From Deinococcus sp. KNUC1210 (GTDB lineage Bacteria > Deinococcota > Deinococci > Deinococcales > Deinococcaceae): 64,000 bases of DNA. A program made the position numbers and the translations under genes. This document shows positions 1 to 8,461 of the stretch, one piece after another. Below the pieces are notes generated by a model that worked only from the letters and a program-made list of their open reading frames with translations, searched no databases and was not told the origin of the DNA. Location of the stretch: positions 310,001-374,000 of the forward strand of contig NZ_CP092194.1 of the NCBI RefSeq assembly GCF_022344005.1, given 5' to 3'. Each line of letters opens with the position of its first letter. The first letter of the stretch is position 1.

Positions 1-1
1 T

Positions 2-346
2 GTCCCCATGATGCCGGGGCAGGGAAGTGGGCTGTCGCTCTACGACCTGGGCCAGTCGGGTGGCGATGAAACAGTGACCCTCTTGCTCTCGGAACTTCCA
101 AAGCACACCCACTCCCTGATGGCAGATGCGCTCGACCCCGCAGATCTGAACGTGCCGGCCGCCAACCGTGTGCTGGCGCAGTCGCAGGGAGTCTTCGCCT
201 ACCAGAGCAGCACGGCCCATGTGGTGCCGATGTCGCCCCAGGCCCTGATGACGGTGGGCGACAACCAATCGCATTCCAACCTGATGCCGGCGCTGGTTCT
301 GAACTTCTGTATCGCCCTTCAGGGCGTTTACCCACAGCGTCCCTGA
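2..346 (+). CDS. Phage tail collar / MdpB-type protein, C-terminal fragment
   Basis: The frame is open at base 2 with no start in the window, so only the last ~114 residues are present. The visible part matches the tail-collar (microcystin-dependent protein) family: a glycine-rich PGQGSGLSLYDLGQ turn, the conserved ELPKHTHS histidine motif, and a C-terminal SHSNLMPALVLNFCIALQG segment where relatives carry the H.N.qP.l.lnf.Ial.G motif. The protein ends normally in TGA. Such proteins form tail-fibre-like or secreted trimers; whether this one is phage-derived or a free-standing bacterial copy cannot be told, because the neighbour to the left is outside the window and the gene to the right is unrelated. 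Family call is firm, biological role is not. Confidence 0.82.
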   Translation, partial: VPMMPGQGSGLSLYDLGQSGGDETVTLLLSELPKHTHSLMADALDPADLNVPAANRVLAQSQGVFAYQSSTAHVVPMSPQALMTVGDNQSHSNLMPALVLNFCIALQGVYPQRP

Positions 347-388
347 CAGAACATCGGTGAAAGCGGCACTCGTCGGGCAGGCGCGGTC

Positions 389-877
389 TTACCCCAGCGC
401 TCGCCTGACGAGTGCCACTATCGTTGCCTCGTCGTCGGGGGTCAGGGCCTTCAGCGCGAAGACGGTCGGCCAGACGTTTCCGTCATCGAGGGCCGCCTGA
501 TCGCTGAATCCCAGGGTCGCGTACCGGGTTTTGAATTTGCGGGCACTCTGAAAAAAACAGACGACCTTGCCGTGTCTGGCATACGCGGGCATGCCGTACC
601 ACAGTTTGGGAGAGAGGCTGGGTGCGTGCGCCATCATCAGCGCGTGCAGCCGCTCGGCCAGCGCACGGTCCGCTTCCTCCATCTCGGCGATCTTGGCGAG
701 CACGGCGCTTTCACCGTCTGCATCTGCACCGGCGCTTTGTTGCGGGCCGCGCTTCGACTGTTTCAGCTCCTGGGCACGTTCCTGAATCGCGACCTTTTCC
801 TCGTCCGTGAATGCCCGGTCTGAAATGGCAACATTGTTGGCGGAGGTGCTGGATTTTTTTGGCGTCTTGACCGTCAT
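389..877 (-). CDS. DUF1801 / YdhG-like domain protein
   Basis: A 162-residue protein. The C-terminal two thirds (about residues 65-160) fit the DUF1801 (YdhG-like) fold: helices around ALAERLHALMMAHAPSLSP, then the characteristic LWYGMPAYARHGKVVCFFQ strand pair, then KTRYATLGFSD. The first ~50 residues are charged, Lys/Ser/Gln-rich and probably disordered. The start is supported by AAGGAG about nine bases upstream. Family members are small cytoplasmic proteins, some described as iron-chaperone (frataxin)-like, so no enzymatic role is claimed. It is convergent with the tail-collar gene and has no obvious operon partner. Confidence is high for the family and low for function. Confidence 0.8.
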   Translation of the reverse strand: MTVKTPKKSSTSANNVAISDRAFTDEEKVAIQERAQELKQSKRGPQQSAGADADGESAVLAKIAEMEEADRALAERLHALMMAHAPSLSPKLWYGMPAYARHGKVVCFFQSARKFKTRYATLGFSDQAALDDGNVWPTVFALKALTPDDEATIVALVRRALG

Positions 878-945
878 CTGGCTCGCTCCTTTCTGCTGAT
901 GGGTTCGGGGTCAGGCAGACCCTTCCTGGGGCTCCGTGCTGCGAA

Positions 946-1356
946 TCAGCCGCGCTGCTGGATGCGGATCAGGTTGCCCGCCGGGTCCCGAAAGGCGCAG
1001 TCCCGGACGCCATACGGCTGCTCTGTCGGCTCCTGAACGAGTTCGGCGTTGCTGGCCTGGAGCCGCTCGAAGATGCTGTCGAGATCGGCAGTGGCGAGGA
1101 TGATGCTGGCGTAGCTGCCCTTGGCCATCATCTCGGCGATGGTCCGGCGCTCGTCATCGGTGACGCCGGGCGTGCCCTGCGGCGGATACAGCACGATGGA
1201 CGTGCCGGGTTGCCCTTCGGGGCCGACCGTGATCCAGTGCAGCCCGTTGTAGCCCACATCGTTGTGGACCGTGAAACCGAGAAGATCGCGGTAGAAGGCG
1301 AGCGAGGCGGCCGGGTCGGTGTGCGGCAGGAACGTCTGATGAATGCTGATGTCCAT
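946..1356 (-). CDS. VOC (glyoxalase/bleomycin-resistance fold) protein
   Basis: 136 residues, the usual length of a two-module VOC protein. Visible signature: QTFLPHTDPAASLAFYRDLLGF at the N-terminus (His followed by the helix and F-Y-R-D-L-L-G-F), a central WITVGPEGQPGTSIVLYPP strand, and the C-terminal PYGVRDCAFRDPAGNLIRIQQ motif (D-P-x-G-N-x-I-R) typical of the family. Metal ligands are plausible (His near residue 10, Glu residues downstream) but cannot be assigned surely. It lies five bases after an AraC-type gene on the same strand, so the two probably work together, perhaps in resistance to, or conversion of, a small metabolite. It also has its own candidate -10 element inside the end of the upstream gene. 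The substrate is unknown. Confidence 0.85.
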   Translation of the reverse strand: MDISIHQTFLPHTDPAASLAFYRDLLGFTVHNDVGYNGLHWITVGPEGQPGTSIVLYPPQGTPGVTDDERRTIAEMMAKGSYASIILATADLDSIFERLQASNAELVQEPTEQPYGVRDCAFRDPAGNLIRIQQRG

Positions 1357-1361
1357 GTCCG

Positions 1362-1811
1362 TTACTCTAGGCGCGGGTCGTTCTCCGGCGCTTCTCTATT
1401 CCTGATCGGTCGGGTCACCTGTTTCTCTACGCAGGCAGGCAGCCCCGCCGTGCCCCCTGCGCATTGGTGCCGGTAGGTGCTGGGCGACATGCCGACCAGC
1501 TCGGTAAAGCGAGTGCTGAAGGTGCCCAGCGAGGCGCAGCCAACCTCGAAACACACGTCGGTGACACTGAGATCACCCCGGCGAAACAGCGCCATGGCCC
1601 GCTCGATGCGCCGCGTCATCAGGTAGCTGTACGGCGATTCACCGTAGGCCAGCCGAAACTGGCGGCTGAGGTGTCCTGCCGACATGTTCACGTCGTGGGC
1701 GAGCGCCTCGACGTTGAGCGGCTGCGCGTAATCCCGGTCGATACGGTCGCGCACCCGCCGGAGCCGTGCGAGCTCGTGCAGGTGCGCCGCAGTGACAGCA
1801 GGCCGGGGCAT
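1362..1811 (-). CDS. AraC-family transcriptional regulator (short form)
   Basis: From the ATG at 1811 the protein has 149 residues and consists almost entirely of an AraC/XylS DNA-binding domain: first helix-turn-helix in LNVEALAHDVNMSAGHLSRQFR, linker GESPYSYLMTRRIERA, second helix-turn-helix in DLSVTDVCFEVGCASLGTFS and the signature FTELVGMSPSTYR. There is no effector-binding domain, so it may act as a stand-alone DNA-binding module in the manner of SoxS or MarA. An in-frame upstream start at 1856 exists; 1811 is preferred because it begins right before conserved sequence (MPRPAVTA) and AGGA lies just before it. The gene ends five bases before the VOC gene, which suggests co-regulation. Confidence 0.82.
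   Translation of the reverse strand: MPRPAVTAAHLHELARLRRVRDRIDRDYAQPLNVEALAHDVNMSAGHLSRQFRLAYGESPYSYLMTRRIERAMALFRRGDLSVTDVCFEVGCASLGTFSTRFTELVGMSPSTYRHQCAGGTAGLPACVEKQVTRPIRNREAPENDPRLE
1364..1369 (-). promoter_or_regulatory. Candidate -10 element for leaderless VOC gene
   Basis: On the minus strand TAGAGT lies seven bases before the ATG at 1356, and there is no Shine-Dalgarno sequence. A start about seven bases after the element would give an mRNA beginning at the ATG. The element overlaps the stop codon of the AraC gene, so the VOC gene could be transcribed independently as well as by read-through. Confidence 0.45.
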
Positions 1812-1979
1812 CGTCCTGAGTGTTCCACGCCGCGCCGCGCTGTTCAAGACGGGCACGCGTGTCGGCTGAACGAAACGAACGGCAGCCGCCCGGAGACGTA
1901 CCGCCGTTCTTGGAGCATCTGCCGTTCTTCGACAATCAGCCGTTCTGCGAGACTGCCGGAGGAAGGAGAGGTTCCGCGA

Positions 1980-3202
1980 TCAGCCCGGCAGACACAGCGC
2001 CGCCAGTTCGCGGGGATACAGACTCAGGAGCTGGCTGCCCGTTTCCGTGACCAGCAGCGTGTTGGAGTGCCGGAACCCCGCCAGCCCCGGGACGTACAGG
2101 CCGGGCTCGATCGAGAACACCATGCCCGGCTGAATCACCGTATGGTCGTCGAGATCGAGAAACGGATGCTCGTGACCTTCCATTCCGAAGGCGTGGCCGG
2201 TGTGGTGGCGTACCAGTTCGTCCAGCCCGAGATCGTCACGGATGAAGGCCCGCACCTCGGTTTCCACCTCGGCACAGGTGCGCCCCGGCCTGAGCGCATC
2301 GAAGCCCTTCTGCTGGGCAGCCATCATGGCGGCAAAATACCGCTCGAAGTCGGGCGTCGGGTCACCCACATGCATGGTGCGCTCCAGCTCGGATTCGTAG
2401 CCGCCCACCGTGCCGTAGGCTCCCGTCACCAGTACGTCTCCGGCCTGCACGCTGCCCTGCGTGTGGAGGCCGTGCGGAAACGCGGTGTTGGCCCCGCGAA
2501 TAAACATGGCGTTGGCAGGCAGACCTTCGCGGCTCTTGGGCACGTAGCGCTCGCCCAGCGCCTGAAGCATTTCGCGGGTGGCCTGAAGGCTGGCCCCATG
2601 CGACACCAGCAGCTCATCTGCGCCGATGTGAATGGCGTCCTGCATGATGCGGTGGGCATGGTCGCCCCACTCGCAGGCCACCCTCATCAGCTCGATTTCG
2701 GCGGCACTCTTGATCATCCGCAGATCATCGACGAGGGCCACATCGGCCAGCACCGGTTGACCGAGCGCCTCACTGAGCGGTGGGCCACGGTAGCCCCAGC
2801 GGTGCTCGTATCCGTCGACATCGGCTGCCAGACGCTTGCCCAGCAGCCCCAGCCGTGCCAGCAGACCGCGCAGCACGGTCATCGGATGCCGACCCTCGCC
2901 GCCGCCGGGATACTCGGCGTACAGTTCCAGATCGGTAATCTCGGACGACTGCTGCTGAAATGCAGTTCCTCCAGCCGGGGCAACAGCGCCGCCGAGCCTG
3001 CCTGCGCGGTGATGACGAGCGCGATAGGTCGCTCGGTGGCCGCGAAATGAAAGCCGCTGAGGTACGCCACCCGCGCCGGGCCAAAGACGCAGATGGCGTC
3101 CAGCCCCCTGGCCTGAAGCAGCGCACTCAGCCTGGCGCGGCGCTCGCGGTGCTCCTGCTGCGTGATTTCCAGCGGTGGTCGATGTTCCGGAGGTGTGGTC
3201 AT
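1980..3202 (-). pseudogene. Xaa-Pro aminopeptidase-like M24 metallopeptidase, frameshifted
   Basis: Two abutting frames together encode one M24-family peptidase. The N-terminal part (from ATG 3202, AGGAG six bases upstream) gives the creatinase-N-type domain through LPRLEELHF. The frame then slips near 2955-2960, and QQQSSEITDLELYAEYPGG continues in the frame that runs to 1980. The C-terminal part carries the pita-bread catalytic domain: HGLHTQGSVQAGDVLVTGAYGTVGGYESELERTM, where the usual D..D metal pair has diverged to T/G and E, then HHTGHAFGMEGHEHP and FSIEPGLYVPG with His and Glu ligands. As written, the upstream frame ends in a scrambled tail and TGA overlaps the downstream ATG as ATGA (2879-2882), so two polypeptides could be made. 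One missing base explains the break. It follows the IclR gene on the same strand. Confidence 0.8.
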
Positions 3203-3419
3203 GAATTCTCCTGATTGAGCGTCGGAGCGAGGTGTGTCCGCACTGTCCAGGCGAGCCGAGATAGCTGAGCCTGTGGACTTCAGGACACCCCGGCTGAGCG
3301 GTGCTCTGCCCCCGACCTGGGCAGTTGACAAAAGAAGGAGTGGGAAGACGAACGCGGCTTCCCCTTCCTTCTTCCGATTTCCCCGGTGCCCGGACACCCA
3401 GGGCGTTCCGGGCACTGGC

Positions 3420-4223
3420 CTAGACCTGCTCGGCCATGATGTCCTGATGTGCCTCGGCCTGCGCTGGCTGATAGATCAGCTCTGTGGCGACCCGCAGCGC
3501 CAGCGCCGTCACCGACGCACTGATTTCCGGCACCCGCTCGGCGGTCAGGCGGCTGGTCGGGCCTGCCACGCCCAGCGCCGCAATGACCTTGCCTGCTCCG
3601 TTCAGAATGCCCGCCGACAGGCAGCGCACGCCCACTTCACGCTCTTCGTCGTCGAGGGCAAACCCCTGGTGACGAACCTGCTGAAGTTCCTGACCAAGCC
3701 GCTCGGCGTCGGTGATGGTGCGGGGTGTGCGGGCGGGCAGGCCGGTCTTGCGAACGATCTCGTCGATCCGCGCTGCCGGAAGGTCGGCCAGAAAGACCTT
3801 GCCCACATCGCTGCAGTGCAGCGGCGCGACACTGCCGGGTGTGGTGAACATCCGGACCATGCTGAGCGGCTCGACCTGACTGATATACATGGCGGTTGCG
3901 CCGTTGAGCTGCGCCACATGCGCCGTTTCGCCGGTCAGTTCGACCAGGGTCTGCAGATACGGGCGTACCCGCCGCACCAGGTCGTAACGCAGGTACAGCG
4001 AGCTGCTGATGTCCACGATCTCCGGGCCGATGTCGTAGCGCTTGGTCTGAGGATCCTGAAACACGTAGTTCTTGACCGTCAGGGTCTGCAGGATGCGGTG
4101 GATGGTGCTGGGGGCCAGTCCCATCGCCAACGACAGTTCCGCGACGCTGAGTGACCCGTTGGCCGCCACGATGGTGTTGATGATATCGAGGGCGCGTTCC
4201 ACGCTTTGGACGTTTTCGCTCAT
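3420..4223 (-). CDS. IclR-family transcriptional regulator of the peptide-catabolic region
   Basis: 267 residues. The N-terminal winged helix-turn-helix is seen in VERALDIINTIVAANGSLSVAELS followed by GLAPSTIHRILQTL (about residues 8-50). The effector domain (about 80-255) contains HVAQLNGATAMYI, PLHCSDVGKVFLA, DDEEREVGVRCLSAGILN and IAALGVAGPTSRL, all standard IclR landmarks. It begins three bases after the HExxPGH peptidase gene, so it is translated with it, and the arm diverges from the ABC-transporter arm. The two ATTCCGC-type palindromes at 5529-5579 are of the kind IclR proteins bind, so this protein probably controls both arms. Whether it represses or activates, and its ligand, cannot be read from sequence; a peptide or hydroxy-acid metabolite is likely from context. 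Confidence 0.9.
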   Translation of the reverse strand: MSENVQSVERALDIINTIVAANGSLSVAELSLAMGLAPSTIHRILQTLTVKNYVFQDPQTKRYDIGPEIVDISSSLYLRYDLVRRVRPYLQTLVELTGETAHVAQLNGATAMYISQVEPLSMVRMFTTPGSVAPLHCSDVGKVFLADLPAARIDEIVRKTGLPARTPRTITDAERLGQELQQVRHQGFALDDEEREVGVRCLSAGILNGAGKVIAALGVAGPTSRLTAERVPEISASVTALALRVATELIYQPAQAEAHQDIMAEQV

Positions 4224-4226
4224 GGG

Positions 4227-5444
4227 TCAGGCCCCAAACATCCTCAGGCTGCGCGGCGAATGCATCTGACCGTACAAGAATTCGATAAACGCGGAGCGCT
4301 GCTCGGGGGTCACGCGCTCGCGGACCTCGCGCACCGCCTCATCCCCGAACCAGTACGACGCGATAAACGGCCCGCGAAAGCTGTAGCTGGCAAAGCGGAT
4401 GCGGCCTTCCATCCAGACCCGCTGACCGAACGAGTGGCGCTCCAGGAAGTCGTAGACCCGCGCTTCCGGCCAGCCCTCGCCCATCTGATACCAGGCGGCG
4501 CTGGTGGCCGTGGCCGAACGGACGCGCCGAAGCTGCATGTGAATGGCGTCGCTGGGGCTTTCGATCCAGTCGAGCAGATGCACGCCCTGATCTCCGATGC
4601 CCTCCTGCACGCAGCCCGTCACGGCGTTGGTGGTGCACAGCAGCACGTCCGGGGTGCTCTCGCCGGTCTTGGCGCGGTCGAGCGTGTACAGCAGCTGGGT
4701 GGAATGGCCGGGGAACACCTCGTGGCAGACCAGATGCTTGAGCGCCGAGCGGGTGAAGTTCAGATCGGCATTCAGATCCATCTGCCCCACACTGAAATTG
4801 CAGCGGGCGGTAAACGGCACGCCGCGCACCATGTTCAGGCGCATGGTGTAATCGCCGGTCGGGTAGATCATGCGGTCGGTGCGTTCCTGTGCCGACGCCA
4901 TCAGTTCCAGGAAGTTGGATTCCAGCGCCGACGGATCGAGGGCACCTTCGGATTCCCAGCGGTGAACGCGCTCTGCCAGCGTGCCGCTCCGGTACCCCGC
5001 TTCGCCCAGCAGCGTTTCGAGCCGGGCGTGCATCTCCATCAGCCGCTCTTCCGAGATCGGCTCGGCAGGCACGCCCACCAGTCCTTCCAGTTTCTCGCGG
5101 AAGCTCAGTTCCTCGCCCTCGAAGAGCCGGGTGGCCGTTCGCAGCGACCTCAGCATGTCCTGCAGGAAGGTCTGCCGGGGGCCTGCCGGGTACGCTGCCG
5201 TCTGTGTCTCCAGCGTATTCAGCTCGTGATGAACGGCGTCCCAGTCGTTCAGTTCCAGCGGCGGAACGAGCGAATCACCCAGGTAGATCGGCAGCAGGCC
5301 CTCGCTGTCGAGAACGCCGTGCCCGCGTGACAGTCTGCGTTCCAGATGATCCATACCAACCGTCAGGGCGGTGAGCTGACGCCCCACCTCCGCGTCGTTG
5401 GGGACAGCGTTGACGGACTGTTCGTTGACATGCTGTTCCTGCAT
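4227..5444 (-). CDS. HExxPGH (DUF885-like) metallopeptidase-type protein
   Basis: From ATG 5444 (AGGAGG five bases upstream, which decides against starts further up) the protein has 405 residues. The centre holds LVCHEVFPGHSTQLLYT, a His-Glu-x-x-Pro-Gly-His-x-x-Gln motif of the DUF885 type, followed about 30 residues later by CVQEGIGDQG, a likely third ligand Glu. The rest is helical, with RTDRMIYP before the core and an EGRIRFASYSFRG segment after it. No signal peptide is visible, so it probably acts in the cytoplasm on imported peptides or amides. It is the first gene of the leftward arm, overlooks the presumed IclR operators, and shares its motif with proteins at 11684-13297 and 47036-48277. 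The substrate is unknown. Confidence 0.72.
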   Translation of the reverse strand: MQEQHVNEQSVNAVPNDAEVGRQLTALTVGMDHLERRLSRGHGVLDSEGLLPIYLGDSLVPPLELNDWDAVHHELNTLETQTAAYPAGPRQTFLQDMLRSLRTATRLFEGEELSFREKLEGLVGVPAEPISEERLMEMHARLETLLGEAGYRSGTLAERVHRWESEGALDPSALESNFLELMASAQERTDRMIYPTGDYTMRLNMVRGVPFTARCNFSVGQMDLNADLNFTRSALKHLVCHEVFPGHSTQLLYTLDRAKTGESTPDVLLCTTNAVTGCVQEGIGDQGVHLLDWIESPSDAIHMQLRRVRSATATSAAWYQMGEGWPEARVYDFLERHSFGQRVWMEGRIRFASYSFRGPFIASYWFGDEAVREVRERVTPEQRSAFIEFLYGQMHSPRSLRMFGA

Positions 5445-5528
5445 TGTTTCCTCCTGGAGAGCGGTTCGCTTGCGAACACGGGAAGGGGCGGCTGCCCTGA
5501 TCGGATTGGCGGTGCTGACCTCCATATC

Positions 5529-5579
5529 ATTCCGCTTTGTGGAATCAAGAGTCAAGGGGTGCATTCCGCATCGTGGAAG
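5529..5579. promoter_or_regulatory. Tandem IclR-type palindromic operators
   Basis: Two near-identical inverted repeats lie 34 bases apart between the divergent arms: ATTCCGCTTTGTGGAAT at 5529-5545 and ATTCCGCATCGTGGAAG at 5563-5579. A third half-site, ATTCC, starts at 5598. The TTCC..GGAA arrangement resembles known IclR-family operators, and an IclR gene lies in the adjoining arm. The half-site lies just upstream of the candidate rightward promoter. Binding by the neighbouring IclR protein is inferred. Confidence 0.6.
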
Positions 5580-5608
5580 CGCGGTGCAAAAATATGCATT
5601 CCCCATCT

Positions 5609-5636
5609 TGACTTTGACGCGACTGCTTACTAAACT
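5609..5636 (+). promoter_or_regulatory. Candidate promoter of the peptide-transporter arm
   Basis: TTGACT at 5609-5614 and TAAACT at 5631-5636, with a 16-base spacer, precede the binding-protein gene at 5712 and leave a leader of roughly 70 bases. An ATTCC half-operator ends six bases upstream of the -35 hexamer, compatible with IclR control. The assignment rests on similarity to sigma-70-type promoters only. Confidence 0.45.
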
Positions 5637-5711
5637 CTCGGTTAAATCATCTTAGCAAAAGACGATTTTTCCGGCTCGCTCAGCAGTTTCCTTCTCACAG
5701 GGGGTAGCAAC

Positions 5712-7340
5712 ATGAGGCGTCAGTTGAAGAAAGGTTCGCAGCATATCCATTCCACTGGGCAGAAGCTCACCGTCACTCTCCTCAGCGCCGCGATTCTGCT
5801 AGGCGGAATGTCGCAGGCACAGCAGCGAGGCGGCACCCTGACCGTCGGGCTGGGGTACGACATCGATACCCTGAACGTGTATTCCACCGGTTATCTGGGC
5901 GACGTTCAGGCAGCCGTGGTCGAGGGCCTGCTGGCTCCTGACTCCCGGGCACGCTACGTGCCGGTGCTGGCGACCCGCGTTCCTACCGTCGCCAACGGCG
6001 GAATCAAGATCGCGCCCGACAACAAGAGCATGGTGGTGACGTACAAGCTGCGTCCGGGCGTGAAGTGGTCGGACGGTCAGCCGTTCACCTCCGCCGACGT
6101 GAAATTCACCTGGGACGCCGTCAAGGATCCCAAGTTCATCGCCGAGTCCAAGGACGGCTCTGACGACATCTCGTCGATCGACACGCCCGACCCCCTGACG
6201 GTCATCGTCAATTACAAGCGTGTCGCTCCCGATTTTGCCAGCACGCTGTTTACCTTCGGCATCTTCCCCAAGCACACGCTGGAAGGCAAGGACCTGAACA
6301 CCGACACCTACAACGTGATGCCGCTGGGCACCGGGCCGTTCAAGGTGACGGAGTTCAAGCGCGGTCAGTACGTGATTCTCGACCGCAATCCGTATTACTG
6401 GCGCAAAGACAAGGCAGGCGTGCAGCTTCCGTACCTCGACAAGATGATCTTCAAGATCATTCCGGACAGCAACACCATGGTGACGCAGCTCCGCTCGGGT
6501 GAAGTGCAGCTCGCCTACGGGGTGCCGTACTCGCAGGTACCGAACCTCGCTAACCAGCCGGGCCTGAACATCGTCAAGAACTCGGTGCTGTCGTGGCAGC
6601 ATCTCGATTTCAACCTGAAGGGGCCAGCCGCACTCCAGGACGTCAACGTTCGCAAAGCCTTCGCTTACGCCATCAACAAGAGCACCATTTCCAAGGCGCT
6701 CGGCGGCTACCCGACACCCATCGATACGGTGGTGGTGCCGGTGTTCTCGTACAGCAACAAACTGGTTCCGACCTACCCGTACAACCTGAACAAGGCCAAA
6801 GCGCTGCTCGACGCTGCCGGATACGTGCCGGGGCCGGACGGCATCCGCGCCAAAAACGGCCAGAAGCTCAGCTTCCGCATCATGGTGCAGGCAGGACGCT
6901 CGCCCGATGAAGACGCCGAGCAGGTCATCATCGCGTCTCTGAAAGCCATCGGCGTGGAACTCAAACCCGACAACAAGTCAGGCGTGGCCTTCCGCGACGC
7001 ACGCTACAAGGGCGGCTACGATCTGTTCTACAGCGGCTGGATCACCGCCGCCGATCCCACCTACAGCGTGTTCTTCGGCACCAAGGGTGTGAACAACGGT
7101 CAGGGCTACTCGAATCCCAAGGTCGATGCGCTGCTCGCCACCGCTGAGAGCACCCTGGACCCCAGCGCACGCGGCAATGCCCTGCGCCAGTTCCAGACGC
7201 TGTTGATGACCGATGTGCCCACCATTCCGATCACCACCAATCCCTCGATGATCGCCGTGACCGAGAAACTGGGCGGCTTCGTGCCCAACCCGACCAACAT
7301 GACGAATTTCGTGAACACCAGTGGCTGGTATCTGAAATAA
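5712..7340 (+). CDS. ABC transporter solute-binding protein, family 5 (peptide/nickel type)
   Basis: 542 residues, the normal size for a DppA/OppA-type binding protein. A basic N-terminus and the hydrophobic segment LTVTLLSAAILLGGMSQAQ form a signal peptide with cleavage near residue 37. Family landmarks are TYKLRPGVKWSDGQPFTSAD, PLGTGPFKVTEFKRGQYV, RNPYYWR and NVRKAFAYAINK. It would act in the cell-envelope space, delivering oligopeptides or similar ligands to the two permeases downstream. The permease genes begin 167 bases later, after a long hairpin at 7383-7474, which could let the binding protein be made in excess. The start is ATG at 5712 with a GGGGG tract upstream. The neighbouring peptidases suggest a peptide ligand, but that is inference. 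Confidence 0.92.
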   Translation: MRRQLKKGSQHIHSTGQKLTVTLLSAAILLGGMSQAQQRGGTLTVGLGYDIDTLNVYSTGYLGDVQAAVVEGLLAPDSRARYVPVLATRVPTVANGGIKIAPDNKSMVVTYKLRPGVKWSDGQPFTSADVKFTWDAVKDPKFIAESKDGSDDISSIDTPDPLTVIVNYKRVAPDFASTLFTFGIFPKHTLEGKDLNTDTYNVMPLGTGPFKVTEFKRGQYVILDRNPYYWRKDKAGVQLPYLDKMIFKIIPDSNTMVTQLRSGEVQLAYGVPYSQVPNLANQPGLNIVKNSVLSWQHLDFNLKGPAALQDVNVRKAFAYAINKSTISKALGGYPTPIDTVVVPVFSYSNKLVPTYPYNLNKAKALLDAAGYVPGPDGIRAKNGQKLSFRIMVQAGRSPDEDAEQVIIASLKAIGVELKPDNKSGVAFRDARYKGGYDLFYSGWITAADPTYSVFFGTKGVNNGQGYSNPKVDALLATAESTLDPSARGNALRQFQTLLMTDVPTIPITTNPSMIAVTEKLGGFVPNPTNMTNFVNTSGWYLK

Positions 7341-7382
7341 GACGCACCGTGGGTGAGTCGTACAGAGGCACCCGGAGGAAGT

Positions 7383-7474
7383 AGCACCACAGGACCGAAT
7401 TCACGAGGTATCCGGCTCCGTCCAGATCTGGTCTGGATGCCCCGGCCCTCGCCTGAATTCGGTCTGGAGGTGCT
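7383..7474 (+). other. Long intercistronic hairpin between binding protein and permease
   Basis: AGCACC (7383-7388) pairs with GGTGCT (7469-7474); GACCGAATTCA (7393-7403) pairs perfectly with TGAATTCGGTC (7454-7464); CGAGG (7404-7408) pairs with CCTCG (7447-7451); and TCCAGA...TCTGGA forms the tip. There is no U-tract, so this is less a simple terminator than an RNA stability or attenuation element that would leave more binding-protein mRNA than permease mRNA. That function is inferred. Confidence 0.6.
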
Positions 7475-7507
7475 GCTCTGGCCCACCAGTCTTCTACAAG
7501 GAGCCAC

Positions 7508-8461
7508 GTGAGTTTTTCCTATCTCGTCAAACGACTGCTGGGCATGTTGCCGCTGCTGCTGGGCGTCTCGCTGATCCTGTTCGGCGTGCTGCACCTGGCC
7601 CCCGGCGGACCGCTGGACGTCTACGCCGACAATCCCAGCGTGACGACCGAAGCGCTGGAGCAGATGAAACGCGCCTTCGGGCTGGACAAGCCGCTGCCGG
7701 TGCAGTACGTATCGTGGGTCTCGGCGTTCTTCCAGGGCGAGTGGGGCTTCAGTATCCGTACCGCGCAGCCTGTGGTGCAGGAAGTGCTCGACCGCGTTCC
7801 GGCCACGCTGATGCTCGGCGGCACCGCCTTCGTGCTGGCGCTGATCATCGCGATACCGCTGGGTGTACTGAGCGCCACCCGCCGGTACAGCGGCGTCGAT
7901 TACTTCATCACGCTGCTGTCGTTTCTGGGCATCAGTATGCCGGTGTTCTGGCTGGCCCTGATGCTGCAACTGGTCTTCGCGGTGCAGTGGCACGTGTTGC
8001 CCTCGGCAGGCATGCAGACCATCGGAGACGGCTCGTTCCTCGATCTGGCGCGGCATCTGGTGTTGCCCGCCTTTATTCTGGCGTTCGCGTCGGTGGCGGG
8101 CTGGAGCCGCTATATGCGGGCGAGCATGGTCGAGGTCCTGGGCCAGGATTACGTGCGCACCGCCCGCGCCAAGGGCGTACCGGACCGCCGCGTCACCTAC
8201 GGGCACGCCTTTCGCAACGCCCTGATTCCGGTGGTGACGGTGGTCGCGCTCGATCTGGCATCGATACTGTCCGGAGCGGTCATCACCGAGACCATCTTCG
8301 CGTGGCCGGGGCTGGGACGGCTGTTCATCGACTCGATGAACGGGCGCGATTATCCGGTGCTGATGGCCCTGCTGATGGTCGGCTCGTTCGCCCTGATTAT
8401 CAGCAACCTGATTGCCGATCTGGCCTACGCGGTGATCGACCCGAGGATTCGCTATGACTGA
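7508..8461 (+). CDS. ABC transporter permease, DppB type
   Basis: 317 residues starting at GTG 7508, with AAGGAG a few bases upstream. Six hydrophobic segments are apparent, beginning with LLGMLPLLLGVSLILFGVLHLAPGG. The first periplasmic-side region is the family's TM1 to TM2 segment, ending in a GEWGFSI motif. The cytoplasmic EAA loop appears as DYVRTARAKGVPDRRVTYGHAFRN, the point of contact with an ATPase. It forms a heterodimeric channel with the next gene product, which it overlaps by eight bases. No ATPase gene follows in this operon, so energy must come from subunits encoded elsewhere. The family call is firm; peptide as substrate rests on the binding protein and the neighbouring peptidases. 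Confidence 0.92.
   Translation: MSFSYLVKRLLGMLPLLLGVSLILFGVLHLAPGGPLDVYADNPSVTTEALEQMKRAFGLDKPLPVQYVSWVSAFFQGEWGFSIRTAQPVVQEVLDRVPATLMLGGTAFVLALIIAIPLGVLSATRRYSGVDYFITLLSFLGISMPVFWLALMLQLVFAVQWHVLPSAGMQTIGDGSFLDLARHLVLPAFILAFASVAGWSRYMRASMVEVLGQDYVRTARAKGVPDRRVTYGHAFRNALIPVVTVVALDLASILSGAVITETIFAWPGLGRLFIDSMNGRDYPVLMALLMVGSFALIISNLIADLAYAVIDPRIRYD

Noticed and set aside
1..346. A prophage at the left edge
   Set aside because: Only one tail-collar-like fragment is present, and such proteins also occur outside prophages; neighbouring genes are not phage-like.
4206..5330. 374-codon plus-strand frame
   Set aside because: It is antisense to the HExxPGH peptidase gene and has no family features.
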